Of a stretch of 10,747 nt of DNA, positions 1-7,084 are shown one piece after another. Every line of letters starts with the position of its first letter. The stretch's first letter is position 1. A model generated the notes under the pieces. The model was not told where the DNA came from. It was given only the letters and a program-made list of their open reading frames with translations, and searched no databases. The translations under genes and the position numbers were made by a program. The stretch lies in NCBI GenBank assembly GCA_003696125.1, contig RFHZ01000784.1:1-10747 (forward strand), in the 5' to 3' direction. This stretch comes from Nitrospinota bacterium (GTDB lineage Bacteria; Tectomicrobia; Entotheonellia; J063).

Positions 1-2542
1 AACGGTTCATACCGGCCCTGGCCGGTACGCGAGGCTCTTGAGGGCCGTGAGAATCCTCCTGCGTATCCGCCTGGCTGGAGAAGCGCTTGATGATCTCCCC
101 CTGCGCGTCACGGAAGGTCAGGGTCACCTCTCCTTCTGGCTCCTCGCGCAGGTAGTAGGTGATGATAACCCCATCCGGTGGGTTCTGCCCGGCATCGAGA
201 AGGTCGCGTACCGTCTCCCCTTCCGGCGTTTTGCGTTCGTAAAAGGTGGCCGGCACACCGGAGGCGAGTCGATAGTTCTTGCCCGGTCCCCCGGGGCGAC
301 CCGATCCGATGGGAGGAGGAAAACGGTAGGCAGGACGGGGGGAAAAGAGGTGGAGGGGAGAACGGGTAACCTGTTCGTTGAGTTGATGCAGGGGGGTCAG
401 ATCGTCCAGGATCCAGAACGATCGACCATGCGTGGCCGCAATCAGGTCGTTGTCTTTCACGACCAGGTCGTAGATGGGGACAACAGGGAGGTTGCGCTGG
501 AGCGATTGCCAGGAGGCACCGTCGTCGAAAGAGATGTATACTCCGGTCTCTGTGCCTGCATAGAGGAGTCCGCGACGGGCAGGATCTTCGCGGATGACGC
601 GGGTAAAGTCGTGTGCGGGAATTCCGCTGGTTATCCGGGTCCAGGTCTTCCCATAATCGTTGGTCTTGTAGAGATAGGGACGGAAATCGTCGAGGCGGTA
701 CCGGGTGGCGGCGACATAGACGGTGGCCGGATCGTGTGGCGAAGGCTCGATCATGCTGATGAGGGTCCATGCAGGTAGATCGGGTGGGGTCACATTCTCC
801 CAGGTCTGCCCTCCATCACGGGAGAGATGAATGAGACCGTCGTCCGAGCCGGCCCAGAACACCCCGGCTTCGTGTGGCGACTCGACAAAGGCAAAGATGG
901 TACCATAGTGCTCTGCACCGGTGGTGTCTTTGGTGATCGGTCCGCCAGACGGCTCCATCTTGCTGACATCGTTCCGGGTCAGGTCTGGGCTGATCGCCTC
1001 CCAACTGGTCCCCTCGTCGGTGGAGCGGAAGACCAGGTTTCCCGCCGTGTACAGGACCTGGGGATCGTGAGGAGAGATGAGGATGGGGAAGGTCCATTGA
1101 AAGCGGTACTTGAGATCCTTGGCTCCCCAGCCACCGTATATCTCCGGCCAGACCGTGATGATGCGTACCTGGCCGGTCCGGTGATCGTAGCGGAGCAGGA
1201 CCCCTCCCCCACCCGGTGCACTCCCGATGGCACCTGAATAGACCAGGTTGGGATCCTGGGGATGAACCACGATATGCCCGCTCTCCGCACTCCCCACCGG
1301 GTAGCAGTCGGTCCAGAGGATGGCTCCTTTGTAAGAACGACTGGGAACGCTGATGGCGGTGTTGTCCTGCTGCGTGCCGTACACGCGATAGGGAAACTGG
1401 TTATCGGTGGCCACATGGTAGAACTGGGCCGTGGGCTGGTTATAGATGGTAGACCAGGAATCCCCGCCGTTAAAGGAGACACAGGCTCCTCCATCGTTCC
1501 CCTCGATCATCCGCTGGGGATTGCGTGGATCGATCCACAGGTCGTGGTTATCACCGTGTGGAGTGGGTATCTCGGTAAAGGTTCTTCCCCCGTCGGTCGA
1601 TTTCCAGCACTGCACGTTGAGAACATAGAGTGTGTCCGGGTCCTGGGGATGGGCAAAGATATGGCTGTAGTACCAGGGACGGGTCAGCAGATTGCGGTCG
1701 GTGCTGAGGCGCTCCCAGGTCGCCCCGCCGTCATCGGAGCGGAAGAGTCCTCCCTCCTCTGCCTCTATGATGGCCCAGACCCGATCCGGCCGGGCCGGGG
1801 AGACGGCGACCCCGATACGACCCTTGATCCCGGTGGGAAGACCCGGGTTAGAGGTCAGCTCGATCCAGCTATCCCCTCCATCGGTCGATTTGTACAGGCT
1901 GCTCTCCGGGCCACCACTCTCCAGGCTCCAGGGAAAACGCTGCACCTGCCACAGGGCGGCATAGAGGAGGCGCGGGTTCTGGGGATGCAGGGAGAGGTCG
2001 GCTGCACCCGCCTTTTCGCTCCGGAACAGGACCTGCTCCCAACTCTTTCCCCCGTCTTGCGAGCGGAAGATGCCGCGCTCACGGTTGGGACCGTATATGT
2101 GTCCCAGGGCGGCCACATAGACCAGATCAGGGTTGTGGGGGTGAATACGGATGCGGGCGATGTGCCGGGTATCGTTGAGGCCGACATGCTCCCAGGTCTT
2201 CCCGGCATCGGTAGATCTATAGACCCCATCCCCGTGGGAGACATCGACCCGGATGCAGGCCTCGCCCATCCCGGCGTAGATCACATTCGGATCAGAATCG
2301 GCTACGGCGAGGGCACCGACGGCTGCGGTCTGGAAAAATCCGTCCGAGATGTTCTCCCAGTAGGTTCCTCCATCCGTCGTCTTCCACACCCCACCGGCAC
2401 AGGCCCCGAAGTAGAAGACGGCTGGGTCCGACGGGTCACCGGCCACGGCGACGACACGGCCGCCGCGGTGGGGGCCGATACAGCGCCACTCGAGGGTTTG
2501 TAAGATGTCCTGTGTTTTAGCTGTCGTGTGTTCCGCTCCCAT
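1..2542 (-). CDS. Vps10/sortilin-type BNR (Asp-box) repeat beta-propeller protein, 3' end outside window
   Basis: An open frame of 847 codons with no stop runs from ATG at 2542 off the left edge. The start has a good ribosome binding site (AAAGGAG, about 6 nt upstream). The N-terminus reads WRCIGPHRGGRVVAVAGDP, the usual opening of the bacterial sortilin/Vps10 glycosyl-hydrolase-like family. About eleven Asp-boxes (S/T-x-D-x-G-x-T/S-W) recur through the protein, for example KTTDGGTYW, RSTDAGKTW, RSQDGGKSW, KSTDGGDSW, RSDDGGATW, RSTDEGTSW, LSRDGGQTW and KTNDYGKTW, as expected of one or more beta-propellers. The visible part ends in AGMNRF, which in this family begins the conserved stretch after the propellers, so perhaps 100-250 residues are missing. 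There is no signal peptide or membrane segment at the N-terminus, so a cytoplasmic location is possible. Substrate and role are unknown; the name glycosyl hydrolase often given to such proteins is not supported by catalytic residues I can identify. Confidence 0.9.
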   Translation of the reverse strand, partial: MGAEHTTAKTQDILQTLEWRCIGPHRGGRVVAVAGDPSDPAVFYFGACAGGVWKTTDGGTYWENISDGFFQTAAVGALAVADSDPNVIYAGMGEACIRVDVSHGDGVYRSTDAGKTWEHVGLNDTRHIARIRIHPHNPDLVYVAALGHIYGPNRERGIFRSQDGGKSWEQVLFRSEKAGAADLSLHPQNPRLLYAALWQVQRFPWSLESGGPESSLYKSTDGGDSWIELTSNPGLPTGIKGRIGVAVSPARPDRVWAIIEAEEGGLFRSDDGGATWERLSTDRNLLTRPWYYSHIFAHPQDPDTLYVLNVQCWKSTDGGRTFTEIPTPHGDNHDLWIDPRNPQRMIEGNDGGACVSFNGGDSWSTIYNQPTAQFYHVATDNQFPYRVYGTQQDNTAISVPSRSYKGAILWTDCYPVGSAESGHIVVHPQDPNLVYSGAIGSAPGGGGVLLRYDHRTGQVRIITVWPEIYGGWGAKDLKYRFQWTFPILISPHDPQVLYTAGNLVFRSTDEGTSWEAISPDLTRNDVSKMEPSGGPITKDTTGAEHYGTIFAFVESPHEAGVFWAGSDDGLIHLSRDGGQTWENVTPPDLPAWTLISMIEPSPHDPATVYVAATRYRLDDFRPYLYKTNDYGKTWTRITSGIPAHDFTRVIREDPARRGLLYAGTETGVYISFDDGASWQSLQRNLPVVPIYDLVVKDNDLIAATHGRSFWILDDLTPLHQLNEQVTRSPLHLFSPRPAYRFPPPIGSGRPGGPGKNYRLASGVPATFYERKTPEGETVRDLLDAGQNPPDGVIITYYLREEPEGEVTLTFRDAQGEIIKRFSSQADTQEDSHGPQEPRVPARAGMNR

Positions 2543-2636
2543 ACGCTTCTCCTTTCGCTGTGGTGGTGCAACCCCTGACGGGGAGGAAAGATCGACCAGG
2601 GCTGGCTGCTGCATCGGCTGGCACAGCTCAGGATTG

Positions 2637-2665
2637 AGTATACTCGTCTCTGGGGTGGGGAGCAA
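2637..2665 (-). promoter_or_regulatory. Candidate sigma-A promoter of the BNR-repeat gene
   Basis: On the minus strand TTGCTC (2665-2660) is followed after 17 bp by TATACT (2642-2637). The -10 matches consensus at 5 of 6 bases; the -35 matches only in its TTG. It lies about 95 bp before the BNR start, and the -10 is embedded in the perfect palindrome GAGTATACTC (2636-2645). It would let this gene be transcribed independently of sufE upstream. No strong terminator is visible between the two genes, so readthrough is also possible. The rest of 2543-2689 shows nothing else I can name. Confidence 0.4.
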
Positions 2666-2689
2666 GGCAAAAGCGGGGTAGGTATCGGG

Positions 2690-3157
2690 TTAGGGGGAAG
2701 AGAGACGACACTGGGGACAGCGGGCCAGGTGTTGTTTTGCCTCTCGTTGGACCATGGAGACGATACCGGTGAGACCCTGGCCTTTGCCCATGGAGATGTC
2801 TTTGCCAAAGATCTGGAAGACGATGTCTACCGGGACACGGGCCACCTGGGCGATGGGAGCGCCGGAGAGGGTTTCGTCCAGGATGGTGGCCAGGGCTTTG
2901 GCCGAGATTCCTTGTGGATTCTCCACGGCGAAGTAGAACTTGAGGGTATGATCTGGCTGTTCTTCTGACCAGACAAAGGCTTCCGACTCACAGAAAGGGA
3001 CGCGGTGTTCCTCGGGGAAAGGGCGTTTGGCAATCCGTTCCGGGACTTCCTGGAAACGGTCGGCGATCTCTATCAGCATCTCTGACCGCTCCCAGCGATC
3101 GGTGATCAGGGCGAAGTCTTCCAGCAGTTGGGCCAGTTTTTCCGGGTACTCAGTCAT
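2690..3157 (-). CDS. sufE: SufE-family Fe-S cluster assembly sulfur acceptor
   Basis: A 155-residue protein with the length and pattern of SufE: an N-terminal helical stretch (LAQLLEDFALITDRWERSE, IADRF), then RVPFCESEAFVW, equivalent to the family's V-x-GC-x-S-x-VW loop. Cys56 would be the residue that takes persulfide from a SufS-type cysteine desulfurase. The middle (HTLKFYFAVENPQGISAKALATILDETLSGAP) matches the SufE core that follows the active-site loop. SufE hands sulfur to the SufBCD scaffold in the cytosol; no sufS, sufB, sufC or sufD is in the window. The tail carries an extra CPQC motif (Cys147, Cys150) that I do not recognise as part of standard SufE. The start is chosen on fit to the family; the upstream AGGAT is a weak ribosome binding site. 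The gene lies 158 bp beyond the rhodanese gene, behind two hairpins. Confidence 0.85.
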   Translation of the reverse strand: MTEYPEKLAQLLEDFALITDRWERSEMLIEIADRFQEVPERIAKRPFPEEHRVPFCESEAFVWSEEQPDHTLKFYFAVENPQGISAKALATILDETLSGAPIAQVARVPVDIVFQIFGKDISMGKGQGLTGIVSMVQREAKQHLARCPQCRLSSP

Positions 3158-3197
3158 GCGCTATCCTATCGTGCTTTCGTTATGGTTAACATATTAG

Positions 3198-3213
3198 AAA
3201 AAGGCTCTGCCTT
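3198..3213 (-). terminator. Small hairpin with T-run before sufE
   Basis: On the minus strand AAGGC-AGA-GCCTT is followed directly by TTT, giving a short stem (5 bp, extendable with A-T and G-U pairs at the cost of the U-run) and a five-T run. It sits about 40 nt before the sufE start and could weakly stop transcripts arriving from the rhodanese gene. It is short and A/T-rich and may be chance. Confidence 0.25.
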
Positions 3214-3249
3214 CTCGGCTGCCACGGCGGTTGTATATATTTGTGATGT

Positions 3250-3279
3250 CTGGGAGCAATCGGTGGAGATTGCTCCCAG
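3250..3279 (-). terminator. Perfect 12-bp hairpin downstream of the rhodanese gene
   Basis: CTGGGAGCAATC (3250-3261) is the exact reverse complement of GATTGCTCCCAG (3268-3279), separated by a 6-nt loop. It lies 36 bp past the rhodanese stop. No U-run follows on either strand, so a standard intrinsic terminator is not demonstrated. It may instead protect the rhodanese mRNA 3' end, act as a processing site before sufE, or bind a protein as DNA. Confidence 0.4.
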
Positions 3280-3315
3280 CAGGTTTGGGTAAAAGAGGGG
3301 AAGTGAGGCCTCTAT

Positions 3316-4179
3316 CTACCGTTCGATAGGGGAGTTTACCAGGTTTCCCCACTCGGTCCAGCTCCCGTCATAGTTGCGGACCTTGGGGAAGCCGAGCAGG
3401 TTAGCCAAGACAAACCAGGTATGGCTGCTCCGTTCTCCGATCCGGCAGTAGACCACCACCTCGTCTTCTGGCTTGAGGCCCTGTTCCTGCACATAGATGG
3501 CGCGCAGCTCGTCTGCCGGTTTGAAGGTGCCGTCCTCCGGGTTGACGGCGCGACTCCAGGGGACGTTCTTGGCGCCCGGGATGTGCCCGCCGCGCAGGGC
3601 TCCTTCGTTCGGGTAGTCTTCCATGTGGAGTCGCTCTCCGGTGTATTCGGCCGGGCTGCGGACATCGACCAGAGGGAGGCCGGCCTGCACGTGCTGGAAG
3701 ACCTGGTCACGGAAGGCGCGGATCTTGCTGTCATCCCGGTCTTTGGCCTTGTACTGGGTGGGGGGATAGCTCGGGACTTCCCGGGTCAGGGGACGCCCTT
3801 CCTTTTCCCACTTCAAGCGGCCGCCGTCCATGACCTTGGCGTTGGTATGGCCGAACAACTGGAAGACCCAGTAGGCATAGCAGGCCCACCAGTTGTTCTT
3901 ATCGCCGTAGAAGACCAGGGTGGTCTCTGGGGTCACCCCGATACGGGACATGAGGGCTTCGAACTGCTCTTTGTTGATGTAGTCCCGTTTTATCGGGTCG
4001 TTCAGGTCTTGGGTCCAATCGACGTTCACCGCGCCCGGGATATGTCCGGAGGCGTAGAGGAGGGGGTCTTCGTCGGACTCGATGATCCGCACCTGGGGGT
4101 CGTGCAGATGTTCGGCCACCCAGTCGGTAGAGACGAGCACCTCTGGGTGGGCATAGCCTCGACTGGCAATATCGCTCAT
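3316..4179 (-). CDS. Thiosulfate sulfurtransferase (tandem rhodanese, CysA type)
   Basis: A 287-residue protein of the usual two-rhodanese length. The N-terminal domain (about 12-135) keeps the fold motifs [12 protein letters not shown] and [11 protein letters not shown] but has [10 protein letters not shown] where an active loop would be, so it is the inactive half. The C-terminal domain (about 155-280) has [24 protein letters not shown] and the active loop [12 protein letters not shown] with catalytic Cys245. This CRIGER loop is typical of CysA/SseA-like thiosulfate:cyanide sulfurtransferases, which move sulfane sulfur through a Cys persulfide; 3-mercaptopyruvate enzymes usually have CGSGVT. 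No export signal is visible, so it should be cytosolic. The start has GGAGGA 6 nt upstream. Its promoter and operator-like palindrome are listed separately. The physiological donor and acceptor are unknown; the downstream sufE suggests sulfur trafficking, by inference only. Confidence 0.92.
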   Translation of the reverse strand: MSDIASRGYAHPEVLVSTDWVAEHLHDPQVRIIESDEDPLLYASGHIPGAVNVDWTQDLNDPIKRDYINKEQFEALMSRIGVTPETTLVFYGDKNNWWACYAYWVFQLFGHTNAKVMDGGRLKWEKEGRPLTREVPSYPPTQYKAKDRDDSKIRAFRDQVFQHVQAGLPLVDVRSPAEYTGERLHMEDYPNEGALRGGHIPGAKNVPWSRAVNPEDGTFKPADELRAIYVQEQGLKPEDEVVVYCRIGERSSHTWFVLANLLGFPKVRNYDGSWTEWGNLVNSPIER

Positions 4180-4218
4180 GGTGTATCCTCCATGGATCTT
4201 TCCTGATATAGATATTCA

Positions 4219-4237
4219 TTATCAAAAGGGATGATAA
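4219..4237. promoter_or_regulatory. Operator-like inverted repeat over the rhodanese -10 and start site
   Basis: TTATCA (4219-4224) and TGATAA (4232-4237) are exact inverted repeats with a 7-bp spacer. One arm overlaps the -10 hexamer (4231-4236) and the other falls at the predicted transcription start, the position of a classic repressor operator. The 13-bp centre-to-centre spacing is near one helical turn, which suits a dimer. The binding protein is not identifiable from the window. Confidence 0.45.
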
Positions 4238-4259
4238 CACACCTCCCTCCCCCTGTCAA
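4231..4259 (-). promoter_or_regulatory. Near-consensus sigma-A promoter of the rhodanese gene
   Basis: The minus strand reads TTGACA (4259-4254), exactly 17 bp, then TATCAT (4236-4231). The -35 is perfect and the -10 matches 5 of 6. The expected transcription start, near 4224, gives a leader of about 45 nt carrying the GGAGGA ribosome binding site. The phosphatase gene upstream has its own terminator just before this promoter, so the rhodanese is an independent unit. Confidence 0.75.
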
Positions 4260-4263
4260 GAGG

Positions 4264-4295
4264 AAAAGGCCGGACCCAGCGGGGATAGGGCCGGC
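4264..4295 (-). terminator. Intrinsic terminator after alkaline phosphatase
   Basis: On the minus strand GCCGGCCC pairs with GGGTCCGGC (8 bp with one bulged T) around a 10-nt loop, followed by CTTTTCC. It lies about 28 nt past the phosphatase stop. A second helix, CAGCGGGGAT with ATCCCCGCTG (4304-4313 and 4277-4286), interleaves with it, as described in the findings. Confidence 0.6.
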
Positions 4296-4322
4296 ACACC
4301 TCCATCCCCGCTGACGATACCC

Positions 4323-5735
4323 CTACCGCTTGGCCATCGGCGGTTCGCTCAACAGCTCGATCAGGATGCGACCAAACTCGGTGTTGTCCATATACCCCCG
4401 GAAGCGCTCGGCCCCAACCCCGATGGCCCCTACATAGACCGGCTGCTGCGTATGACCACGACTGGCCCAGTAGATCTGGGTCAACTCAGAAATGGCTCCC
4501 CCAATGGCGTTCTGGGGCAGGTTGTAAAAGTTTCGCGCGTAGAGCTTCCCGGTCTTGATCGCCTCCCGCTGCTGCGGGGACAGGGTCACCCCCGGGAAGT
4601 ATTTGGCCATGACCTCATCGATCTTCTTGTCACTCGGATTCTTTCCCAGCAGCTTCTTCGCCTTGTTGAGGGAAATCGAAAACCTGGTGGCTACCCGCAG
4701 GTTTTCCACCGTCGGATAGACCGTCTTCCCTCCGGAGAGGCTCTCCTTCACGTAGGTCATCCCCGGTCCACCCGTATCGTGGTCTCCGGCAACCAGCACA
4801 AGGGTTTCATCCGGATGCGCCTTGTAGAAATCGTAGGCCAGCCTGACCGCCCGGTCAAAGACCCGTAACTCGGCCAGCAGATCGCTGATGTCGTTGCGAT
4901 GCGAGGCGGTGTCCGTGTTCTCCGTCTCCAGCAGGACGAAAAAGCCGGGAGAGTTGTCTCGACTCAGGATCTTAAGGGCCGCATCGGTCATCTCATAGAT
5001 GGAGGGGACCGTCGAGCGATCCCGGTCCAGCTCCAGAGGCAAGGCCTTGTCGGCAAAGAGACCGATGACCTTGGTCCCCTGCACCTCCTTTAACTCTTTT
5101 AGATTGGTCACATAGGCGTACCCCTTGGCCTTAAGAGCGGCCAGGAGATCCTTGTCATCTTTCCTTTTACTCCCCTCCGCCGATTGAGGCAGAAAATAGG
5201 CCCGTCCCCCTCCCAGCATCAGATCCAGGTTTTTGGCCACATACTGTTCCGCAATCTGTGGGTGGAGTTTGCGACTCTTCACATGGGCGGCAAAAGCGGC
5301 CGGTGTGGCATCGGTAACGGTATCGGTGGTCACAATCCCCACACGGCGACCCGTCTCCTGCGCCACCTCCAGGGCGCTTTTGACCGGCATCCCCTCTGGG
5401 GTGACCCCGACCATCCCATTCTTGGTCTTATGCCCGGTGGCCATGGCCGTGCCGGCCGCGGCAGAATCGGTCACCAGGTAGTTGGCGCTCTGCGTGGTGA
5501 GGAGTCCCAAAGCCCCCTCGCGGAAAATCCTGTCCGTAACGGTAAACTCCTCGTTGTAGAGATAGCGGTTGGCCATCCGGCCCAACTCCATCTGGGCCAG
5601 ACCGGTTCCATCGGCAAAGAGCAGGATGACGTACTTGGGACCCGCCCCGTACGCTCCTGCCGCCAAGAAGAAGATCCCCAGAAAAAGGGTCAAGACCACA
5701 GCGCTGCATCGATACAGTAACTCCTTCCGCTTCAT
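4323..5735 (-). CDS. Secreted PhoA-type alkaline phosphatase
   Basis: A 470-residue metal-dependent phosphomonoesterase. The N-terminus is a clear signal peptide: KRK, then a hydrophobic core (VVLTLFLGIFFLAAGA), with likely cleavage near residues 30-31, so it acts outside the membrane. All main PhoA positions can be lined up: Asp42 (FADGTG), nucleophile Ser91 in VTDSAAAGT (the alkaline phosphatase signature), Asp142 and Thr144 (TDATPAA), Glu270/Asp275/His279 with the same +5/+9 spacing as E. coli, Asp318-His319 (AGDHDTGG) and His428 (RGHTQQP). Arg155 is a plausible phosphate-binding Arg. The Glu270 segment, ETENTDTASH, lacks the Gly that usually follows the Glu. The ATG at 5735 is preferred because GAGGAGGAAGG lies just upstream; an in-frame GTG at 5750 would put the start in front of that site. 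It would release phosphate from organic esters. A Pho-box is not recognisable. Confidence 0.93.
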   Translation of the reverse strand: MKRKELLYRCSAVVLTLFLGIFFLAAGAYGAGPKYVILLFADGTGLAQMELGRMANRYLYNEEFTVTDRIFREGALGLLTTQSANYLVTDSAAAGTAMATGHKTKNGMVGVTPEGMPVKSALEVAQETGRRVGIVTTDTVTDATPAAFAAHVKSRKLHPQIAEQYVAKNLDLMLGGGRAYFLPQSAEGSKRKDDKDLLAALKAKGYAYVTNLKELKEVQGTKVIGLFADKALPLELDRDRSTVPSIYEMTDAALKILSRDNSPGFFVLLETENTDTASHRNDISDLLAELRVFDRAVRLAYDFYKAHPDETLVLVAGDHDTGGPGMTYVKESLSGGKTVYPTVENLRVATRFSISLNKAKKLLGKNPSDKKIDEVMAKYFPGVTLSPQQREAIKTGKLYARNFYNLPQNAIGGAISELTQIYWASRGHTQQPVYVGAIGVGAERFRGYMDNTEFGRILIELLSEPPMAKR

Positions 5736-5845
5736 GGCCTTCCTCCTCACATGTAGGTTAACCCCATGCCACTACCAACCTCCTTGTACCCGGTTCCTGC
5801 TCCCTTTTCACCTCCCTTCTCTTTTTTCCTGCCAGGATGAAAAAT

Positions 5846-5875
5846 ATTTTACTCCTACTCCTCTTCCCGAGTAAA
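5846..5875 (-). promoter_or_regulatory. Weak promoter with inverted repeat upstream of the phosphatase
   Basis: TTTACTC (5848-5854) and GAGTAAA (5869-5875) form an exact 7-bp inverted repeat with a 14-bp spacer. On the minus strand the arms overlap a possible -35 (TTACTC) and -10 (TAAAAT) spaced 17 bp apart. The -35 is poor, as expected if an activator is needed. The predicted leader to the phosphatase start is about 105 nt. This could be the control region of the phosphatase, but the site matches no operator I know. Confidence 0.3.
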
Positions 5876-5898
5876 GTACTTTTGTTCTGCTCCGTCTT

Positions 5899-7005
5899 TC
5901 AGCCTGGATGAGAGAGGAGCGTCCTCAGCCAGCGTATCACCTCCTCCTTATCCCGATCCTGTGGGGGAATGGCATCCCAGGCGTTCTCGAAGTTCAAGAA
6001 GAAGCGAAACACAGACGTCTCATCCACCCACAGCACATAGCGCGGTCCCCAGTGAGGCCAGCGGTCATCCTCGTAGCGGCAGGCAGATCGCATCATGGCC
6101 TGCACCGTCCCCTTCAACTTCAACTCCAGGGCCGGTGTGGTTTCGGCCAGACCGACCTGGTAATGGTCGTAGGATTCTAAAAGGGTAATCCAGTGCGCAA
6201 TCTGTCGGCGTCGCTGTTCCAAAGTCAGCCGGTGCGAGAAGTCCCTCTGCAGGTACCGCTGAACACTGGCCTTACAATGGATACTGCGCTGGCCGTAGAG
6301 TTCGAGGTTGTGATAGAAGGTCTCTACCCGCTTCCAGTTTACCGAGAGCCATTGCTGCCGCAGGGCATCGGTGATAAAGCGGGAACCGACCAGTTCCCCG
6401 CTCTTGTGGGCTTCGGGAGGATGGGTGAGATGGGAGGGGTACTCGCTGACCAGGAGTGATTGGCCGGGGAGACGTTCCATCTGTAACAAGGCCTCATCCG
6501 CTTCCAATATGGCCCGTTCATCGCCGGAGAAGATGAGCTTGACCGTTACCGGTTGCACGCGGGGGGACTGGTCGTGCGCAGACAGGGCTTCCTGCAGCAG
6601 GCAGAGTACCAGGCGACGGAGTTCGGTCGTCGTATATTTGGCAGGGGCTGCTTCCGGGAGATAGCCCCGTACGTAACGGCGGATCTCATCTTCGTTAAGC
6701 GGTTCCCCATCGTATAACCAGAGGATGGCATCGATCCAGGCCTGTTCCAGCTCCAGTCCCCAGGTGAGCACCCGGATAAGCTCCTCTCGACTCACCCGCC
6801 GGCGACGGGAGGTGACCGCCTTTTCCAGATTCTCTAAGTTGCTGATGGTTGCCTGGGAAACCCGGGCGGCAATGGCCAGGGCGGTCTGATCGATTCCACG
6901 TTGCCCGGTCTCGGCAACATGGTATGTGGCCCTCGCCTGCCGGACCAGTTTCTGGATCAGTCGGTAGCGATCCACTTCTGCCGGATACATGAGGGGCAGC
7001 GGCAT
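5899..7005 (-). CDS. HTH (XRE-like) transcriptional regulator with unrecognised C-terminal domain
   Basis: A 368-residue protein. Residues about 38-61 (QTALAIAARVSQATISNLEN) form a helix-turn-helix of the XRE/Cro type. A helical segment to about 105 follows (EELIRVLTWGLELEQAWIDAILWLYDGEPL). Residues about 130-368 are a soluble domain I cannot assign, rich in aromatic residues (VNWKRVETFYHNLELYG, DHYQVGLAE, PRYVLWVDETSVFRFFLNFENAWDAI); it may sense a ligand. There is no membrane segment. The start is set at the ATG at 7005 because AGGAGG lies 7 nt upstream; the ATG 12 codons earlier has no ribosome binding site. The gene is divergent from the AhpD-like/ATP-grasp pair and their promoters overlap, so control of that pair, itself, or both is a reasonable inference. 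The phosphatase follows on the same strand after 163 bp without a clear terminator. Confidence 0.8.
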   Translation of the reverse strand: MPLPLMYPAEVDRYRLIQKLVRQARATYHVAETGQRGIDQTALAIAARVSQATISNLENLEKAVTSRRRRVSREELIRVLTWGLELEQAWIDAILWLYDGEPLNEDEIRRYVRGYLPEAAPAKYTTTELRRLVLCLLQEALSAHDQSPRVQPVTVKLIFSGDERAILEADEALLQMERLPGQSLLVSEYPSHLTHPPEAHKSGELVGSRFITDALRQQWLSVNWKRVETFYHNLELYGQRSIHCKASVQRYLQRDFSHRLTLEQRRRQIAHWITLLESYDHYQVGLAETTPALELKLKGTVQAMMRSACRYEDDRWPHWGPRYVLWVDETSVFRFFLNFENAWDAIPPQDRDKEEVIRWLRTLLSHPG

Positions 7006-7056
7006 CGGTGTTCCTCCTATAGGTTTCCTCTTTATATTCATCTAATAATTTTGTCT

Positions 7057-7084
7057 CTTATGGCCTCTTTAAACCTGTTGTCAA
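7057..7084 (-). promoter_or_regulatory. Promoter of the HTH regulator
   Basis: On the minus strand a perfect TTGACA (7084-7079) is followed after 16 bp by CATAAG (7062-7057). It gives a leader of about 45 nt ending at the AGGAGG site of the regulator. Its -35 shares bases with the -35 of the divergent promoter. Confidence 0.5.

Noticed and set aside
1262-2503. A long plus-strand open frame (413 codons) and other plus-strand frames across 38-2500
   Set aside because: They lie opposite the continuous minus-strand BNR frame, which has clear Asp-box repeats and a ribosome binding site; their own translations show no family features.
2636-2645. GAGTATACTC palindrome as an operator
   Set aside because: A 10-bp palindrome around a TATACT -10 box is expected by chance at this composition; kept only as part of the promoter entry.
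5735-5750. GTG start for the phosphatase at 5750
   Set aside because: It would place the GAGGAGGAAGG ribosome binding site inside the gene; the ATG at 5735 is spaced correctly after it.
7005-7041. Start of the HTH regulator at 7041
   Set aside because: No ribosome binding site precedes it, whereas AGGAGG precedes the ATG at 7005.
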